Shown here: positions 19,401 through 26,995 of the stretch, piece after piece
How the letters are laid out: every line of letters begins with the position of its first letter
Position numbering within the stretch: position 1 is the first letter of the stretch
DNA from: SKPH01 sp051748565
GTDB lineage: Bacteria; Bacillota; Dethiobacteria; DTU022
DNA length: 64,000 nt
Assembly: GCA_051748565.1 (NCBI GenBank)
Contig: JBNJHN010000002.1
Span: 1-64,000, forward strand
Reading direction: 5' to 3'
Translations under genes and position numbers: made by a program
Notes under the pieces: model-generated
What the model saw: only the letters and a program-made list of their open reading frames with translations
What the model was told of the DNA's origin: nothing
Databases searched by the model: none

Positions 19401-20426
19401 CTCGGATATCAAAAAAGCGATATTAAGACAATTGAAGACCTTGCCCGGATCGGTTTTTATACACCTGCCGGTGAATTCCTGCACCTGGATGAAATTGCTA
19501 CTTTGACTGAAAATTTTGGGCCCCGGAGTATACCCCGTGAGAATCAAATGGTGGTCGGCCAGATCCAATTGCAGTATGGCGCACTTGATCTCGGCATGGC
19601 TACAAGCCTTGCTTTAGAAGAACTGGAAGTAATAACTCTGCCGAATGGATATGAAATCAAGCCTGCAGGCAGCTTTACCCTTATGGGAGATGTACTTTCA
19701 GAGCTGGAACTGGTCCTGTTTATGGCTGCCCTGCTGGTCTACCTGGTCATGGCAGCCCAGTTTGAATCGCTGCTGCACCCGTTTATCATTATCTGTACTT
19801 TACCGCTGGCCTACACCGGTTCGGTAATTGCCCTTATGATTACCGGTAATAGCATCAGTATCCCTGCCATGATCGGCGTAGTGGTTCTTTCAGGTATCCT
19901 TGTCAATGACGGAATTATTATGGTCGATTTCATTAATCAGCAAAGAAGACTGCACGGTCTTGGCCTGCAGGAAGCAATTATTGAAGGAGCTGTTGCCCGT
20001 TTGAGGCCGATCCTGATGACAACTGCTACAACTGTGCTGGGGCTGATTCCACTGGCTTTAGGCCTGGGAGAAGGAAGTCAACTCCAGGCACCGATGGCTA
20101 TAACGATCATTGGGGGCCAAATCACGGGAACCATTCTGCTCCTTCTGGCCATTCCCTCTATTTATAAAGTTCTGACCCGGGAGACGGCAGAACAAAGAGA
20201 CAAGTATGCAGAGGAAGAAGCGCCAGAATCTCTGGCGGCAGCAGGTGGTGGAGCAGGCGTATCGATTCCCGCCCGCGGGCAAAAAAGCAATCATCAACTC
20301 CTGAAAAGTAAAGATAAGCCTCTATTTATACTTATCCTGCGTATGGTAATTGTGCTCATTTTGGCGGCGGTTATTTTAATCCTGCTCGGGACTTCCGGGC
20401 AGGAACTGCTGACTGTAATTCAGTAA
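16404..20426 (+). CDS. RND-family (HAE1/SwrC-like) efflux transporter, enlarged
   Basis: A 1340-residue proton-driven exporter of the AcrB superfamily. The start is ATG 16404 or 16407 after GCGGAGG. Typical features are the first helix with SLYQSPLDLLPDIQPP, the porter motif GSSPQETLELV, the helix-4 segment GMLVDNAIVVSEN with the proton-relay Asp followed by Asn as in Gram-positive members, and a second half ending with GILVNDGIIMVDF. It is about 270 residues longer than usual: residues about 245 to 518, in the first periplasmic loop, hold an unrecognised insert. No membrane-fusion or outer-membrane partner is adjacent. Control is probably by the TetR gene downstream. Confidence 0.9.
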   Translation: MMSLSKIAVKRPVATGTILLLILLIGSVSLYQSPLDLLPDIQPPVLAVITVFPGSSPQETLELVTRPVEEGVSAVSGLTNLNSFSQENLSLVIMQFDWGMDINRVREDVNVRMDLLNLPDGVQRPMVLKFDPTLMPIMVVSASGSNDKVHLTEWLEDTVSPRLDSIPGVASVQVQGGAEQDLFVRTSPDTMAEYEVSFEQIANVLRASLVDLPAGIIDLEDRQVRIRFLGRYAEVEMLSDLVVGFQVDQDALEEMIGREVDIDLNRMLAGQDNILSGGIGGGFSQVPMREIYWDDIFDFKRAVISAGKLLIPLNEEWAARHDQEVESRLFLFTANPHISYEPEKLLMNLSLTSLGRSRLDDSTVSLEDIWIIEQAVWDSNRIIVPIDPVSMDLYALDAADLSALAESNPLVIGSGSNYLLVAFHENWENIRSKPIVSLPDYGAWLSNVQSEVAKGVDDATRRLEDSLSDLATTMILSSMNQGPSNFAGFEFDGDFPINPVSLGMLAEIEQDIYSPTTITRFNRQPSISLVIQKEGDANTVLVSRQIRGVLDQLSEESTAGFSRVTFSTVLDQAEEIERALADLAWALAGGALLAIIVLILFLRNWRTTMFIGLSIPVAIIATFTLLYFANLTINLMTLGGLALAAGMLVDNAIVVSENIFRRYQMGENPSEASVNGAREVAGAITASTLTTISVFFPVVFISGLAGQIFWEFALTVACAILASLLVALTVIPLLASRSLGLHHQRHAESFSTSRLPTYRSLLKLAVRHPWWVLIFAAFFIAMGAIGFTTLGTELFPPTDESSFTISISLLPGTTLAITDAYSTEAEKILENRVGVASFSTTVGGSGFLNMFGGGGSSNQSSISVKIDPDHIGDIDRIIAEVRRDMLALPVEADLSFSRDSVLDTAGLESGLDLVVSGPDLDQIIAITGQAVQVLSENPQFTDVQSSLEESRPEIHIRLDQSQALQKGVTQVQVATAVRQALEGIPVSRIETEAGILSIILGYQKSDIKTIEDLARIGFYTPAGEFLHLDEIATLTENFGPRSIPRENQMVVGQIQLQYGALDLGMATSLALEELEVITLPNGYEIKPAGSFTLMGDVLSELELVLFMAALLVYLVMAAQFESLLHPFIIICTLPLAYTGSVIALMITGNSISIPAMIGVVVLSGILVNDGIIMVDFINQQRRLHGLGLQEAIIEGAVARLRPILMTTATTVLGLIPLALGLGEGSQLQAPMAITIIGGQITGTILLLLAIPSIYKVLTRETAEQRDKYAEEEAPESLAAAGGGAGVSIPARGQKSNHQLLKSKDKPLFILILRMVIVLILAAVILILLGTSGQELLTVIQ

Positions 20427-20432
20427 CAGCTG

Positions 20433-20446
20433 AAGAACCGGTTCTT
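20433..20446. repeat. Perfect 14-bp palindrome between RND and tetR genes
   Basis: AAGAACCGGTTCTT is a perfect palindrome seven bases after the exporter stop codon. It lacks a following T-run. It could be a weak RNA hairpin or a second protein-binding site. Confidence 0.45.
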
Positions 20447-20480
20447 ATAGAATCATAGTGCAAGAAAGGAGGAATCACTA

Positions 20481-21119
20481 ATGGAGGTAGTAAATCATCA
20501 GAAAAGAGAAGCGGGCAAAAAGAAAGAACAGATCCTGTTGGCGGCAGTGGAGATGTTCCTGGATAAAGACTTTTACCAGGTGACTATAGTCGAGATTGCC
20601 GAACGGGCCGGAGTCGGTAAAGGAACCGTTTATGAATATTTTTCCAGCAAAGAAGACCTCTTTAAAGAAAGTTTCTCTTACTGTGCCGAAGCATATCTCC
20701 AATCATTCAGGCAGCATTTAACTGAACCGGCATCGGTAAAAAAAACCATGCATGATATAGTCAGGACCCACCTTGAACTGATAAAAGACAATCGCAAAAG
20801 ATTGCACCTTCTCTTCAATGAGCGGCCCCTGAGCTTTCAGGAATTGCAATCCTGGGTTCTCGACAGGCGCCAGGAACTACTTCAGGGTATCGCTTCCTTA
20901 ATCGATGAAGGCATTAATTTGAAAGAAGTTCGGCCTGATATTGATGTTGAAATGGCAGCACGTCTTTTTCTTGCCCTCAACTATGTAGTGATGGGCGGCA
21001 TGGTTATATTGGACAATGTTGAAGTAGGGGAAGAACAGATATCCACCCTGCTTGACATATATTGGAATGGAATAGGCAATAACCTGGCAGCACCCGGCCT
21101 TCAAGATCCGAAATCCTAA
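20481..21119 (+). CDS. TetR-family transcriptional regulator
   Basis: The 212-residue repressor has a standard N-terminal helix-turn-helix (about residues 17-63) with ILLAAVEMFLDKDF and GVGKGTVYEYFSSKEDLF. The C-terminal ligand domain is helical and not assignable to a ligand. ATG 20481 follows AAAGGAGG. It lies 54 bases after the RND exporter and is probably cotranscribed, binding the GACC/GGTC dyad at 16357-16380. Confidence 0.9.
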   Translation: MEVVNHQKREAGKKKEQILLAAVEMFLDKDFYQVTIVEIAERAGVGKGTVYEYFSSKEDLFKESFSYCAEAYLQSFRQHLTEPASVKKTMHDIVRTHLELIKDNRKRLHLLFNERPLSFQELQSWVLDRRQELLQGIASLIDEGINLKEVRPDIDVEMAARLFLALNYVVMGGMVILDNVEVGEEQISTLLDIYWNGIGNNLAAPGLQDPKS

Positions 21120-21200
21120 AGCCATGGTTCTTTTTAGGAGCCAGGCATTACTCTATCACGGGTTTGCCGTATTTCGTTTACCTGATTTATGTTGATGCTT

Positions 21201-22397
21201 TTATTTCAAAGCAGCGCCAATTTCTTTGCCGTAATCAACGGCGGAGGCTATTTCTTCGTCACCGGGGCTCCAAAGCATTCTCAGCCCTTTTTTATTGATC
21301 AGCTCAAAACCAGCATCTTCCAACATCTCACTGACCAGCTTAACCGATTCGCCGCTCCATCCGTAGCATCCAAAAGCTGCTCCTTTTTTCAGCTGAAAGT
21401 TTAAGCCCTTGGCCAAATCCATTAAAGCAGTGATCGAATGAAGGATACCCTTATTTACTGTCGGAGAACCGACTACAATACCTTTGGACTTGAATATTTC
21501 AGTGATTACATCATTGATATCCGAACGGGCGGCATTGTAGAGTTTAATATTTATTGTGTCGTTGGTTTCTTTTATACCTGCTGCAATTGCTTCGGCAGCT
21601 TTTCTGGTCCCGTCCCACATGGTGTCGTAGATCACTGTTACCTGGTTCTCCTGGTAGCTGTCGGCCCATTCCAGGTACTTATTTACAATCTGCAGGGGAT
21701 CTTCACGCCAGATAACCCCATGACTGGGACAGATCATATCCACAGGTAGCCCTAACCCGACTACCTCTTTTATTTTAGCGCTAACCAGTTTACTGAAAGG
21801 GGTAAGGATATTGGCATAATACTTAATTGCTTCCTCAAAGAGCTCGCATTGATCTACCAGATCATTATACATAAGCTCACTGGCGTAGTGTTGACCGAAA
21901 GCATCGTTGGGGAACAATATATTATCTTCGGTCAGGTAACAGAACATGCTATCGGGCCAGTGCAGCATTTTCGCTTCAATAAAGATGAGCTCTTTGCCGC
22001 CCAGGTCGATTTTGTCGCCGGTCTTTACCGGCTGGAAATTCCAGTCCTGGTGGTATTGACCGCGCAGTGACTTAACGCCAGCCCCGCTGCAGTATACCGG
22101 GGTGCCCGGTATCTCACGCAGTAGTTCAGGCAGGGAACCGCTATGATCAACTTCGCCATGATTGGCGATAATATAATCAATCTCTTTTAAATTAATTTCC
22201 CTTTTAAGCTTAGTAACGAACTCTTCAGCAAAGGGACGCCAGACCGTATCGATCAAAACAATTTTATCTTTTCCTCTGACCAGGTATGAGTTATAGGAAC
22301 TTCCTCTGTGAGCGCTCAACTCCTCACCATGAAATTTGCGCAGTTCCCAATCAATTTTTCCTACCCAGGTTATATTATCGTTAACCTTGAATGCCAT
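21201..22397 (-). CDS. Flavodiiron protein (FprA/ROO type)
   Basis: This 398-residue enzyme reduces O2 or NO to protect anaerobes. The N-terminal metallo-beta-lactamase domain carries the diiron ligands NHGEVDH, LHWPDSM and NDAFGQH, and SHGVIWR supplies the last His. The flavodoxin domain (about 250-398) begins IYDTMWDGTRKAAEAIA. ATG 22397 follows AAAGGAGG. It is 27 bases downstream of a cupin gene on the same strand, so the pair is likely one operon. Its electron donor is probably rubredoxin; a rubredoxin gene occurs at 57.3 kb. Confidence 0.95.
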   Translation of the reverse strand: MAFKVNDNITWVGKIDWELRKFHGEELSAHRGSSYNSYLVRGKDKIVLIDTVWRPFAEEFVTKLKREINLKEIDYIIANHGEVDHSGSLPELLREIPGTPVYCSGAGVKSLRGQYHQDWNFQPVKTGDKIDLGGKELIFIEAKMLHWPDSMFCYLTEDNILFPNDAFGQHYASELMYNDLVDQCELFEEAIKYYANILTPFSKLVSAKIKEVVGLGLPVDMICPSHGVIWREDPLQIVNKYLEWADSYQENQVTVIYDTMWDGTRKAAEAIAAGIKETNDTINIKLYNAARSDINDVITEIFKSKGIVVGSPTVNKGILHSITALMDLAKGLNFQLKKGAAFGCYGWSGESVKLVSEMLEDAGFELINKKGLRMLWSPGDEEIASAVDYGKEIGAALK

Positions 22398-22424
22398 CTT
22401 CGATAACCTCCTTTTAAATATATA

Positions 22425-22751
22425 TTAGGAGCGGATCATAACCAGCATCATTTTGAACCGTTCATTTGCTTTCAGGGCATGCGGTTCATTAGCCGGCATT
22501 ATTATTGTTTCGCCTTCCTTAACACTATGTGATTTGCCGGAGATGATTATTTCCCCGGTTCCGTCCAGGATACATACAAGGGCATCAAATGGAGCAGTAT
22601 GTTCACTTAATCCCTGGCCCTGTTCAAATGCAAAAACAGTTACCGTCCCGGTTTCTTTTTTCAATATTTCTTTGCTTACTACAGCGCCGTCCTGGTAATT
22701 GGTTAATTCTTTCAGATTTGCAGTTTTTGCCAAAAGGCTTTGCTCATTCAT
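22425..22751 (-). CDS. Cupin-domain protein upstream of flavodiiron gene
   Basis: A 108-residue cupin with the motifs GQGLSEHTAPFDALVCILDG and EGETIIMPANEPHAL, giving the usual His/Glu metal ligands. ATG 22751 follows CTTGGAGG. Similar small cupins are often found next to oxidative or nitrosative stress genes in clostridia. The function is unknown; a redox or metal role is inferred from its operon with the flavodiiron protein. Confidence 0.82.
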   Translation of the reverse strand: MNEQSLLAKTANLKELTNYQDGAVVSKEILKKETGTVTVFAFEQGQGLSEHTAPFDALVCILDGTGEIIISGKSHSVKEGETIIMPANEPHALKANERFKMMLVMIRS

Positions 22752-22780
22752 TTAACCGCCTCCAAGATAAGGAATAATTT

Positions 22781-22797
22781 ATAACCAATTAGGTTAT
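22781..22797. promoter_or_regulatory. Inverted repeat upstream of cupin-flavodiiron operon
   Basis: ATAACC-AATTA-GGTTAT is a perfect 6-5-6 dyad located 30 bases upstream of the cupin start. The adjacent AT-rich sequence could hold the minus-strand -10 element. It is a candidate operator for a redox or NO-responsive repressor; the regulator cannot be named. Confidence 0.45.
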
Positions 22798-22926
22798 GTA
22801 TATTTTATCATAGGATGGAATCAGGCACAACTGCAAATAAGGAATATTTCGGAGCAGGAATAACCTTAAGCGCTGTCAAAGTTAAATTGAAATTCGTTAA
22901 AAAATAATTGCCGGGAGTGGTGAGTA

Positions 22927-23859
22927 GTGAATAAAAGGAAGGCAATAATAATTTCCCTGGTCGTGATTTCAGTACTTGCGGTTATCGCACTGCCTTTTCT
23001 GGGCGAAATATTTCCCGGACGGGGGCCTTCGCGATTTGGAGAAGATCGAATTGTGGTCATCAGGCTGAGTGGGACAATCCAGGAGGCTCAGGGCGGTTTC
23101 TTGTCCGGCGGAATCTCCCCCCGTCTTGTTCATAGTCAGCTTCAGCGTGCCGCGGTTGACAGCTCGATCGCAGGTGTTATTTTGAGGGTTGATAGCCCGG
23201 GAGGATCATTAGCTGCTTCACAGGAGATTGCCGCCATGGTCAGGGATTTTAAAAAACCGATTGTTGTTTCCATGGCTGATATGGCGGCATCCGGGGGGTA
23301 TTACATATCTGCACCTGCCCAGGGTATTGTAGCCCAGCCCGGAACAATGACCGGTTCCATTGGGGTGATCAGCACACTGATGAATTTGGATGGGCTTTAT
23401 GAAAAACTTGGCATTGAAGTTGAAACATTCAAGACAGGAGAGCATAAAGATATGTTCAGCCGCAACCTGACTGAAGCAGAGAGGCTGATCATACAGGAAA
23501 TTTCGGACGAAGCCTACAATCAGTTTATAGCAGATGTAGCCGAAGGCAGGGGAATGAGCATAGCAGAAGTGCGCAAGCTGGCTACAGGCCAGATCTATCT
23601 CGGCAGCCAGGCACTTGAACTGGGACTGGTGGATCGGCTCGGCGGAGTTGATGAGGCCATTGAATTCCTGGCGGAGCTCAATGACTTGAAAAACCCGGTT
23701 CGTTATGAATTTCCGCAGCCCTCTATGTTTACTCAGCTGTTCGACTATGGCTATCGGCTAATGTCGGTACTTGAGAAAGCTGTGCTCAAACCCGAATTGT
23801 TAATGTTCAACATGCTGCGGGAAGGTATACCGCCCGATATTCGTTACCAGGTGCGGTAA
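22927..23859 (+). CDS. sppA: Signal peptide peptidase SppA
   Basis: A 310-residue membrane-bound Clp-fold serine protease that degrades leftover signal peptides. The start is GTG 22927. One N-terminal membrane segment (about 5-23) is followed by the protease domain. The nucleophile segment is MAASGGYYISAPA, with PGTMTGSIGVIS, and the catalytic Lys lies in KTGEHKDMFS. The length fits the short, Gram-positive form. Confidence 0.92.
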   Translation: MNKRKAIIISLVVISVLAVIALPFLGEIFPGRGPSRFGEDRIVVIRLSGTIQEAQGGFLSGGISPRLVHSQLQRAAVDSSIAGVILRVDSPGGSLAASQEIAAMVRDFKKPIVVSMADMAASGGYYISAPAQGIVAQPGTMTGSIGVISTLMNLDGLYEKLGIEVETFKTGEHKDMFSRNLTEAERLIIQEISDEAYNQFIADVAEGRGMSIAEVRKLATGQIYLGSQALELGLVDRLGGVDEAIEFLAELNDLKNPVRYEFPQPSMFTQLFDYGYRLMSVLEKAVLKPELLMFNMLREGIPPDIRYQVR

Positions 23860-23907
23860 ACCCGTTAAGAGTATAATATTAACCGGAGAATTCAGGGAGG
23901 CTGCAAT

Positions 23908-24507
23908 ATGGGTGATAAAATATTTGACTGGCTCTATGGTGTAATTACCAGACCGGTGCCGACTTTAAATGAAATAGCCCGGGAAAGGCCGGCTGGCTGG
24001 GCTTTCCTGGTTTATATTGGGGTTACCTTCCTTACTGCCGCCACTTCTTTTTACAGTCGACAGGCTTATGGTACCATTGATGAAGTAATGTTTGAATTTG
24101 GCATGGCTATCCCCATTCCATTAATTTTAGCTGCGGCAATATTGTTCAGTATAGCTTCGCTCTTTCTTTCAACGGCGCTGATCAATATTTTTGCCCGCCT
24201 GTTCGGCGGGCAGGGCGGTTACTGGAACCTATTTTCCGCTTATGCTTTTGCCGGTTTCCCAATGATTATTGCCGTGCCGGTCACCTTTCTGGCCGGTTTT
24301 CTTGGCCTTTTCGGCATTATTATAAGTGGTCTGGTTAGCTTCGCTCTTTCAATATGGGTTCTTGTGCTCATGATCCTGGGAATCAGGGAGAGTCATGGCC
24401 TCTCTACAGGAATGAGCATCCTTGCTTATATTCTTCAGTTCGTGATTCTGATTATTATTCCGGTTGTAGTAATCATAGCAATCGTGGTTGCAATTTTTGC
24501 TTTTTAG
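23908..24507 (+). CDS. Yip1-family membrane protein
   Basis: A 199-residue protein with five hydrophobic segments and the N-terminal pattern typical of Yip1 domain proteins, with RP and the phrase ERPAGWAFLVYIG. The start is ATG 23908 after GGGAGG. It follows sppA by 48 bases and is probably cotranscribed. The biochemical function is unknown. Confidence 0.75.
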   Translation: MGDKIFDWLYGVITRPVPTLNEIARERPAGWAFLVYIGVTFLTAATSFYSRQAYGTIDEVMFEFGMAIPIPLILAAAILFSIASLFLSTALINIFARLFGGQGGYWNLFSAYAFAGFPMIIAVPVTFLAGFLGLFGIIISGLVSFALSIWVLVLMILGIRESHGLSTGMSILAYILQFVILIIIPVVVIIAIVVAIFAF

Positions 24508-24526
24508 CCGGTTTATGATTGCCGGA

Positions 24527-24793
24527 TTAATCCTCCGGATCATCGGGCAGCAGCAATTCATCGAGCGGTTTTAGTTCTTCGACAACCCAATTAAAGGCGC
24601 CTTCCTTGCTGGCTTCAAAAGCAGCCGGGGCCGCCTCGGACATAATTTGACGCACTATGCCCCGGGCCGCCTCTTCATCGCCCCGGTGCAGGGCATTGCG
24701 GGCATCAACGAGGGCCCGGTGGATTTTATTTTTCAATTTTTTTCGATCTCCCGATCTAAAAGGCTTTTTGTCTTTGTTATTTCTCATTATCAT
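24527..24793 (-). CDS. Small basic-acidic hypothetical protein
   Basis: An 88-residue protein, highly charged: a Lys/Arg-rich N-terminus, an amphipathic helical middle, and an acidic Asp/Glu/Pro end. The start is either of two ATGs (24793 or 24787) after GGAG. I do not recognise a family. The middle region, with repeated Ala and Arg, resembles a TPR-like helix pair. Codon usage resembles its neighbours, so I consider it real. Confidence 0.55.
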   Translation of the reverse strand: MIMRNNKDKKPFRSGDRKKLKNKIHRALVDARNALHRGDEEAARGIVRQIMSEAAPAAFEASKEGAFNWVVEELKPLDELLLPDDPED

Positions 24794-24879
24794 CTGCTCC
24801 GTTAACCGATATCAACATTATACCTTCAGCAACTGGCATTAACAATCAGAAGGTATGTTAAAATGTAATTGCTTAAATT

Positions 24880-25002
24880 TTGCCAGGCCAGATGATCATA
24901 AATAATTATCCGGACCCATCCCTGGAATTGTTAAACGAGGATGCATTGATCGTTCTGGGCCAGGAAGATCAGGTTGTTCGTCTGCGGGATTTGGCCCTGT
25001 AA
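24880..25002 (+). pseudogene. Relic of a TrkA_C-domain protein
   Basis: A 40-codon frame from TTG 24880 to TAA 25000 encodes a segment ending EDALIVLGQEDQVVRLRDL. This closely resembles the second half of TrkA_C (RCK_C) domains, whose end reads GD-x-hydrophobic-LG-x-x-E-Q-hydrophobic. The rest of the domain is absent and no ribosome-binding site is visible. I read it as the remains of a potassium-transport regulator; it could instead be a tiny gene of unknown role. Confidence 0.4.
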
Positions 25003-25062
25003 ATTCTTAACAGCTTTTTGAAAAGCCTTACTCACCGAAGCGGTTCAAAGGAGTGAGCTTAA

Positions 25063-25884
25063 GTTAAACGCAAAAACCGTGAGGATCTCGATCGTGATTT
25101 GATTGAAGAGATCAACCGTAAATATGAAGGATACGAAGGTCAGGGCCGTGTAAAAGATTACACCGGATGGTTCCGGGCCCGTCGTTTAATTCTGGGAGCG
25201 GTTGCCCTTTTTCTGGCCTTGATATTTCTTTTTTCCGTTACCGGACGCTGGTTGTCTGTTTTTGGGGATCCTGCATTTACTTTCCTGAGGGAATCATGGG
25301 CTCTTTCCGGAGATCCCCTGGTTGAAGAATTAAGAGATTCTGTAGTCCAGGTATATGTGGAAAGCCGTTCAGAATCAGGGCAGCTGCGCGGCAGTGGATT
25401 TAATATTCAGCCGGATGGGCTGGTTGTTACCAATCGACACATGGTCGAAAATGCAATTTCGGCAAGGGTTTCTTTTCCGGGATTGGGAACCTACAGGGTA
25501 TACGAGTGGGTTGTTTCCCCGTATGTTGATCTGGCCGTCCTTCGACTGCAGGCGGAAAATCTGCCTACTGTATCAATTTCCGATGTTCCTGTTTTGCCCG
25601 GCGAAGAAGTTCTCGTTATCGGTAATCCGCTGCAATTCTTTAGTATTGCCAATATGGGAACCCTGGCCGGATATCGGGAAGTCAGGGGTCGTGGGACTCC
25701 TTTGCTCGTTGTTGAAGCTTTAATATACCCGGGAAGCAGTGGCAGCCCGGTATTCAATAATCGTGGCGAGGTAATCGGTGTCATATTTGCCACTTTGCGA
25801 AACAGCGACCCTGCAGAAGTCAGGGGGCTGGCTGTAGGGGCAGCTGAACTTAAACTTTTTTTGACTGAGCTAGATATATATTAA
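25063..25884 (+). CDS. Membrane-anchored trypsin-like serine protease
   Basis: The protease domain carries the catalytic triad: His in VTNRHMVENA, Asp in YVDLAVLRL and Ser in PGSSGSPVFN. An N-terminal charged stretch precedes one membrane helix (about residues 42-62 of the long form). There is no PDZ domain, unlike HtrA. The start is unusual: AAAGGAG (25047-25053) is spaced correctly for GTT 25063, right after a TAA stop. The first standard codon, TTG 25099, lacks a proper site and would give 261 residues. I list the longer form with that caution. Confidence 0.75.
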   Translation, partial: VKRKNREDLDRDLIEEINRKYEGYEGQGRVKDYTGWFRARRLILGAVALFLALIFLFSVTGRWLSVFGDPAFTFLRESWALSGDPLVEELRDSVVQVYVESRSESGQLRGSGFNIQPDGLVVTNRHMVENAISARVSFPGLGTYRVYEWVVSPYVDLAVLRLQAENLPTVSISDVPVLPGEEVLVIGNPLQFFSIANMGTLAGYREVRGRGTPLLVVEALIYPGSSGSPVFNNRGEVIGVIFATLRNSDPAEVRGLAVGAAELKLFLTELDIY

Positions 25885-25983
25885 CCAGGCCCACAATTAT
25901 CCGGCCGGGAAGGGATCTCAGCCGGTTTGCCGGTTGCTCCGGACAAATATTCCGCATTAGCCCTGATTTGTTTTAGGTACTGC

Positions 25984-26841
25984 TCAAGTTGTTTTAGTTT
26001 TCTGCTGCGGCCTGGTGAAGCGATTAATCAGCGGTACCAGCAGATTCATGCCGATAATAGCAAAGGTGGTTCCTTCGGGAAGCCAACCCCACAGGCGCAT
26101 CGTCATGATGATTAATCCAACCCCGAATCCGAAAATATAACGGCCTGGTTGTGTTTTGGGTGAAGAAACCGGATCGGTGGCCATAAAGAAAGCTCCCAGG
26201 ATCAGGCTGCCTGAGAAAAAGTGAAAGAGTATATTCTGACCTGTCAGCAAACAGACGATAACCACAGCTGCCAGGACGCTGACGGGAATACGCCAGTTGG
26301 CGTAACGCTTATATATAAGCCAGGCACCACCGATTAGCAGCAGGAGAGCCGAACTTTCACCCAGGCTGCCCGGAATTACCCCGATGAAAAGTTCATATAT
26401 TGGTGTTAGAGTCCCCTCACTGCGAAATATTTGCAGAGGAGTAGCTGTGCTTAAACCGTCAATCGGTGTCAGCCATGGGGACATTGTTCCCGGGAAAGCA
26501 TATATGATAAACAACCTGCCGAAAAGTGCAGGATTGAAAATATTCTTACCGTAACCGCCGAAGGCCTGTTTACCTATTACAATACCGACTACAGAACCTA
26601 CCGCTACAACATAAAGCGGCAGGGATGGTGAAACAGTAAGAGCCAGCAGCAGGCCGGTAACTACGGCGCTGAGGTCTTTTATCTTAAGCGGTTTTTTCGT
26701 AATATATTGATAAAGTGCTTCCGAGGCTACAGCCGCAGCTACGCCAACAATGATTAAAAGTACAGCATCAAGGCGATATAAATAGATGGCAAAAAGCGCT
26801 GCGGGTGCCAGTGCAATTAGCATCCCTTTCATCATTTTCAT
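25984..26841 (-). CDS. RnfD/NqrB-like membrane flavoprotein, solitary
   Basis: A 285-residue polytopic protein of the NqrB/RnfD family. The family's covalent FMN-attachment region is visible as DGLSTATPLQ, and it has the conserved GKQAFGGYGKNIFNPA and ATDPVSSP segments. ATG 26841 follows GAGGAGG. The other Rnf subunits (C, G, E, A, B) are not in this window on either side, which is unusual because rnf genes form a six-gene cluster. Its role is therefore unclear. Confidence 0.85.
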   Translation of the reverse strand: MKMMKGMLIALAPAALFAIYLYRLDAVLLIIVGVAAAVASEALYQYITKKPLKIKDLSAVVTGLLLALTVSPSLPLYVVAVGSVVGIVIGKQAFGGYGKNIFNPALFGRLFIIYAFPGTMSPWLTPIDGLSTATPLQIFRSEGTLTPIYELFIGVIPGSLGESSALLLLIGGAWLIYKRYANWRIPVSVLAAVVIVCLLTGQNILFHFFSGSLILGAFFMATDPVSSPKTQPGRYIFGFGVGLIIMTMRLWGWLPEGTTFAIIGMNLLVPLINRFTRPQQKTKTT

Positions 26842-26869
26842 AAAGATTCCTCCTCTTGTGTATATCCTG

Positions 26870-26899
26870 ATTATAGAATAGAAAAGCCGAATCGATCAA
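26870..26899 (-). promoter_or_regulatory. Promoter of the RnfD-like gene
   Basis: On the minus strand, TTGATC (26899-26894) and TATAAT (26875-26870) are 18 bases apart, 29 bases upstream of the start codon. This supports independent transcription of the solitary gene. Confidence 0.6.
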
Positions 26900-26995
26900 C
26901 AACCGGATCTTTTTTCCGGCAGGACCGCTAACCTTTTTGTAGAATTATTAAGATAAGTAGACATGACTTTCTAATGGGGAAGGAGAATGGGGAAT

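Noticed and set aside
25927..26115. Short plus-strand frame beyond the protease gene
   Set aside because: It overlaps the 3' end of the RnfD-like gene antisense and has no recognisable features.
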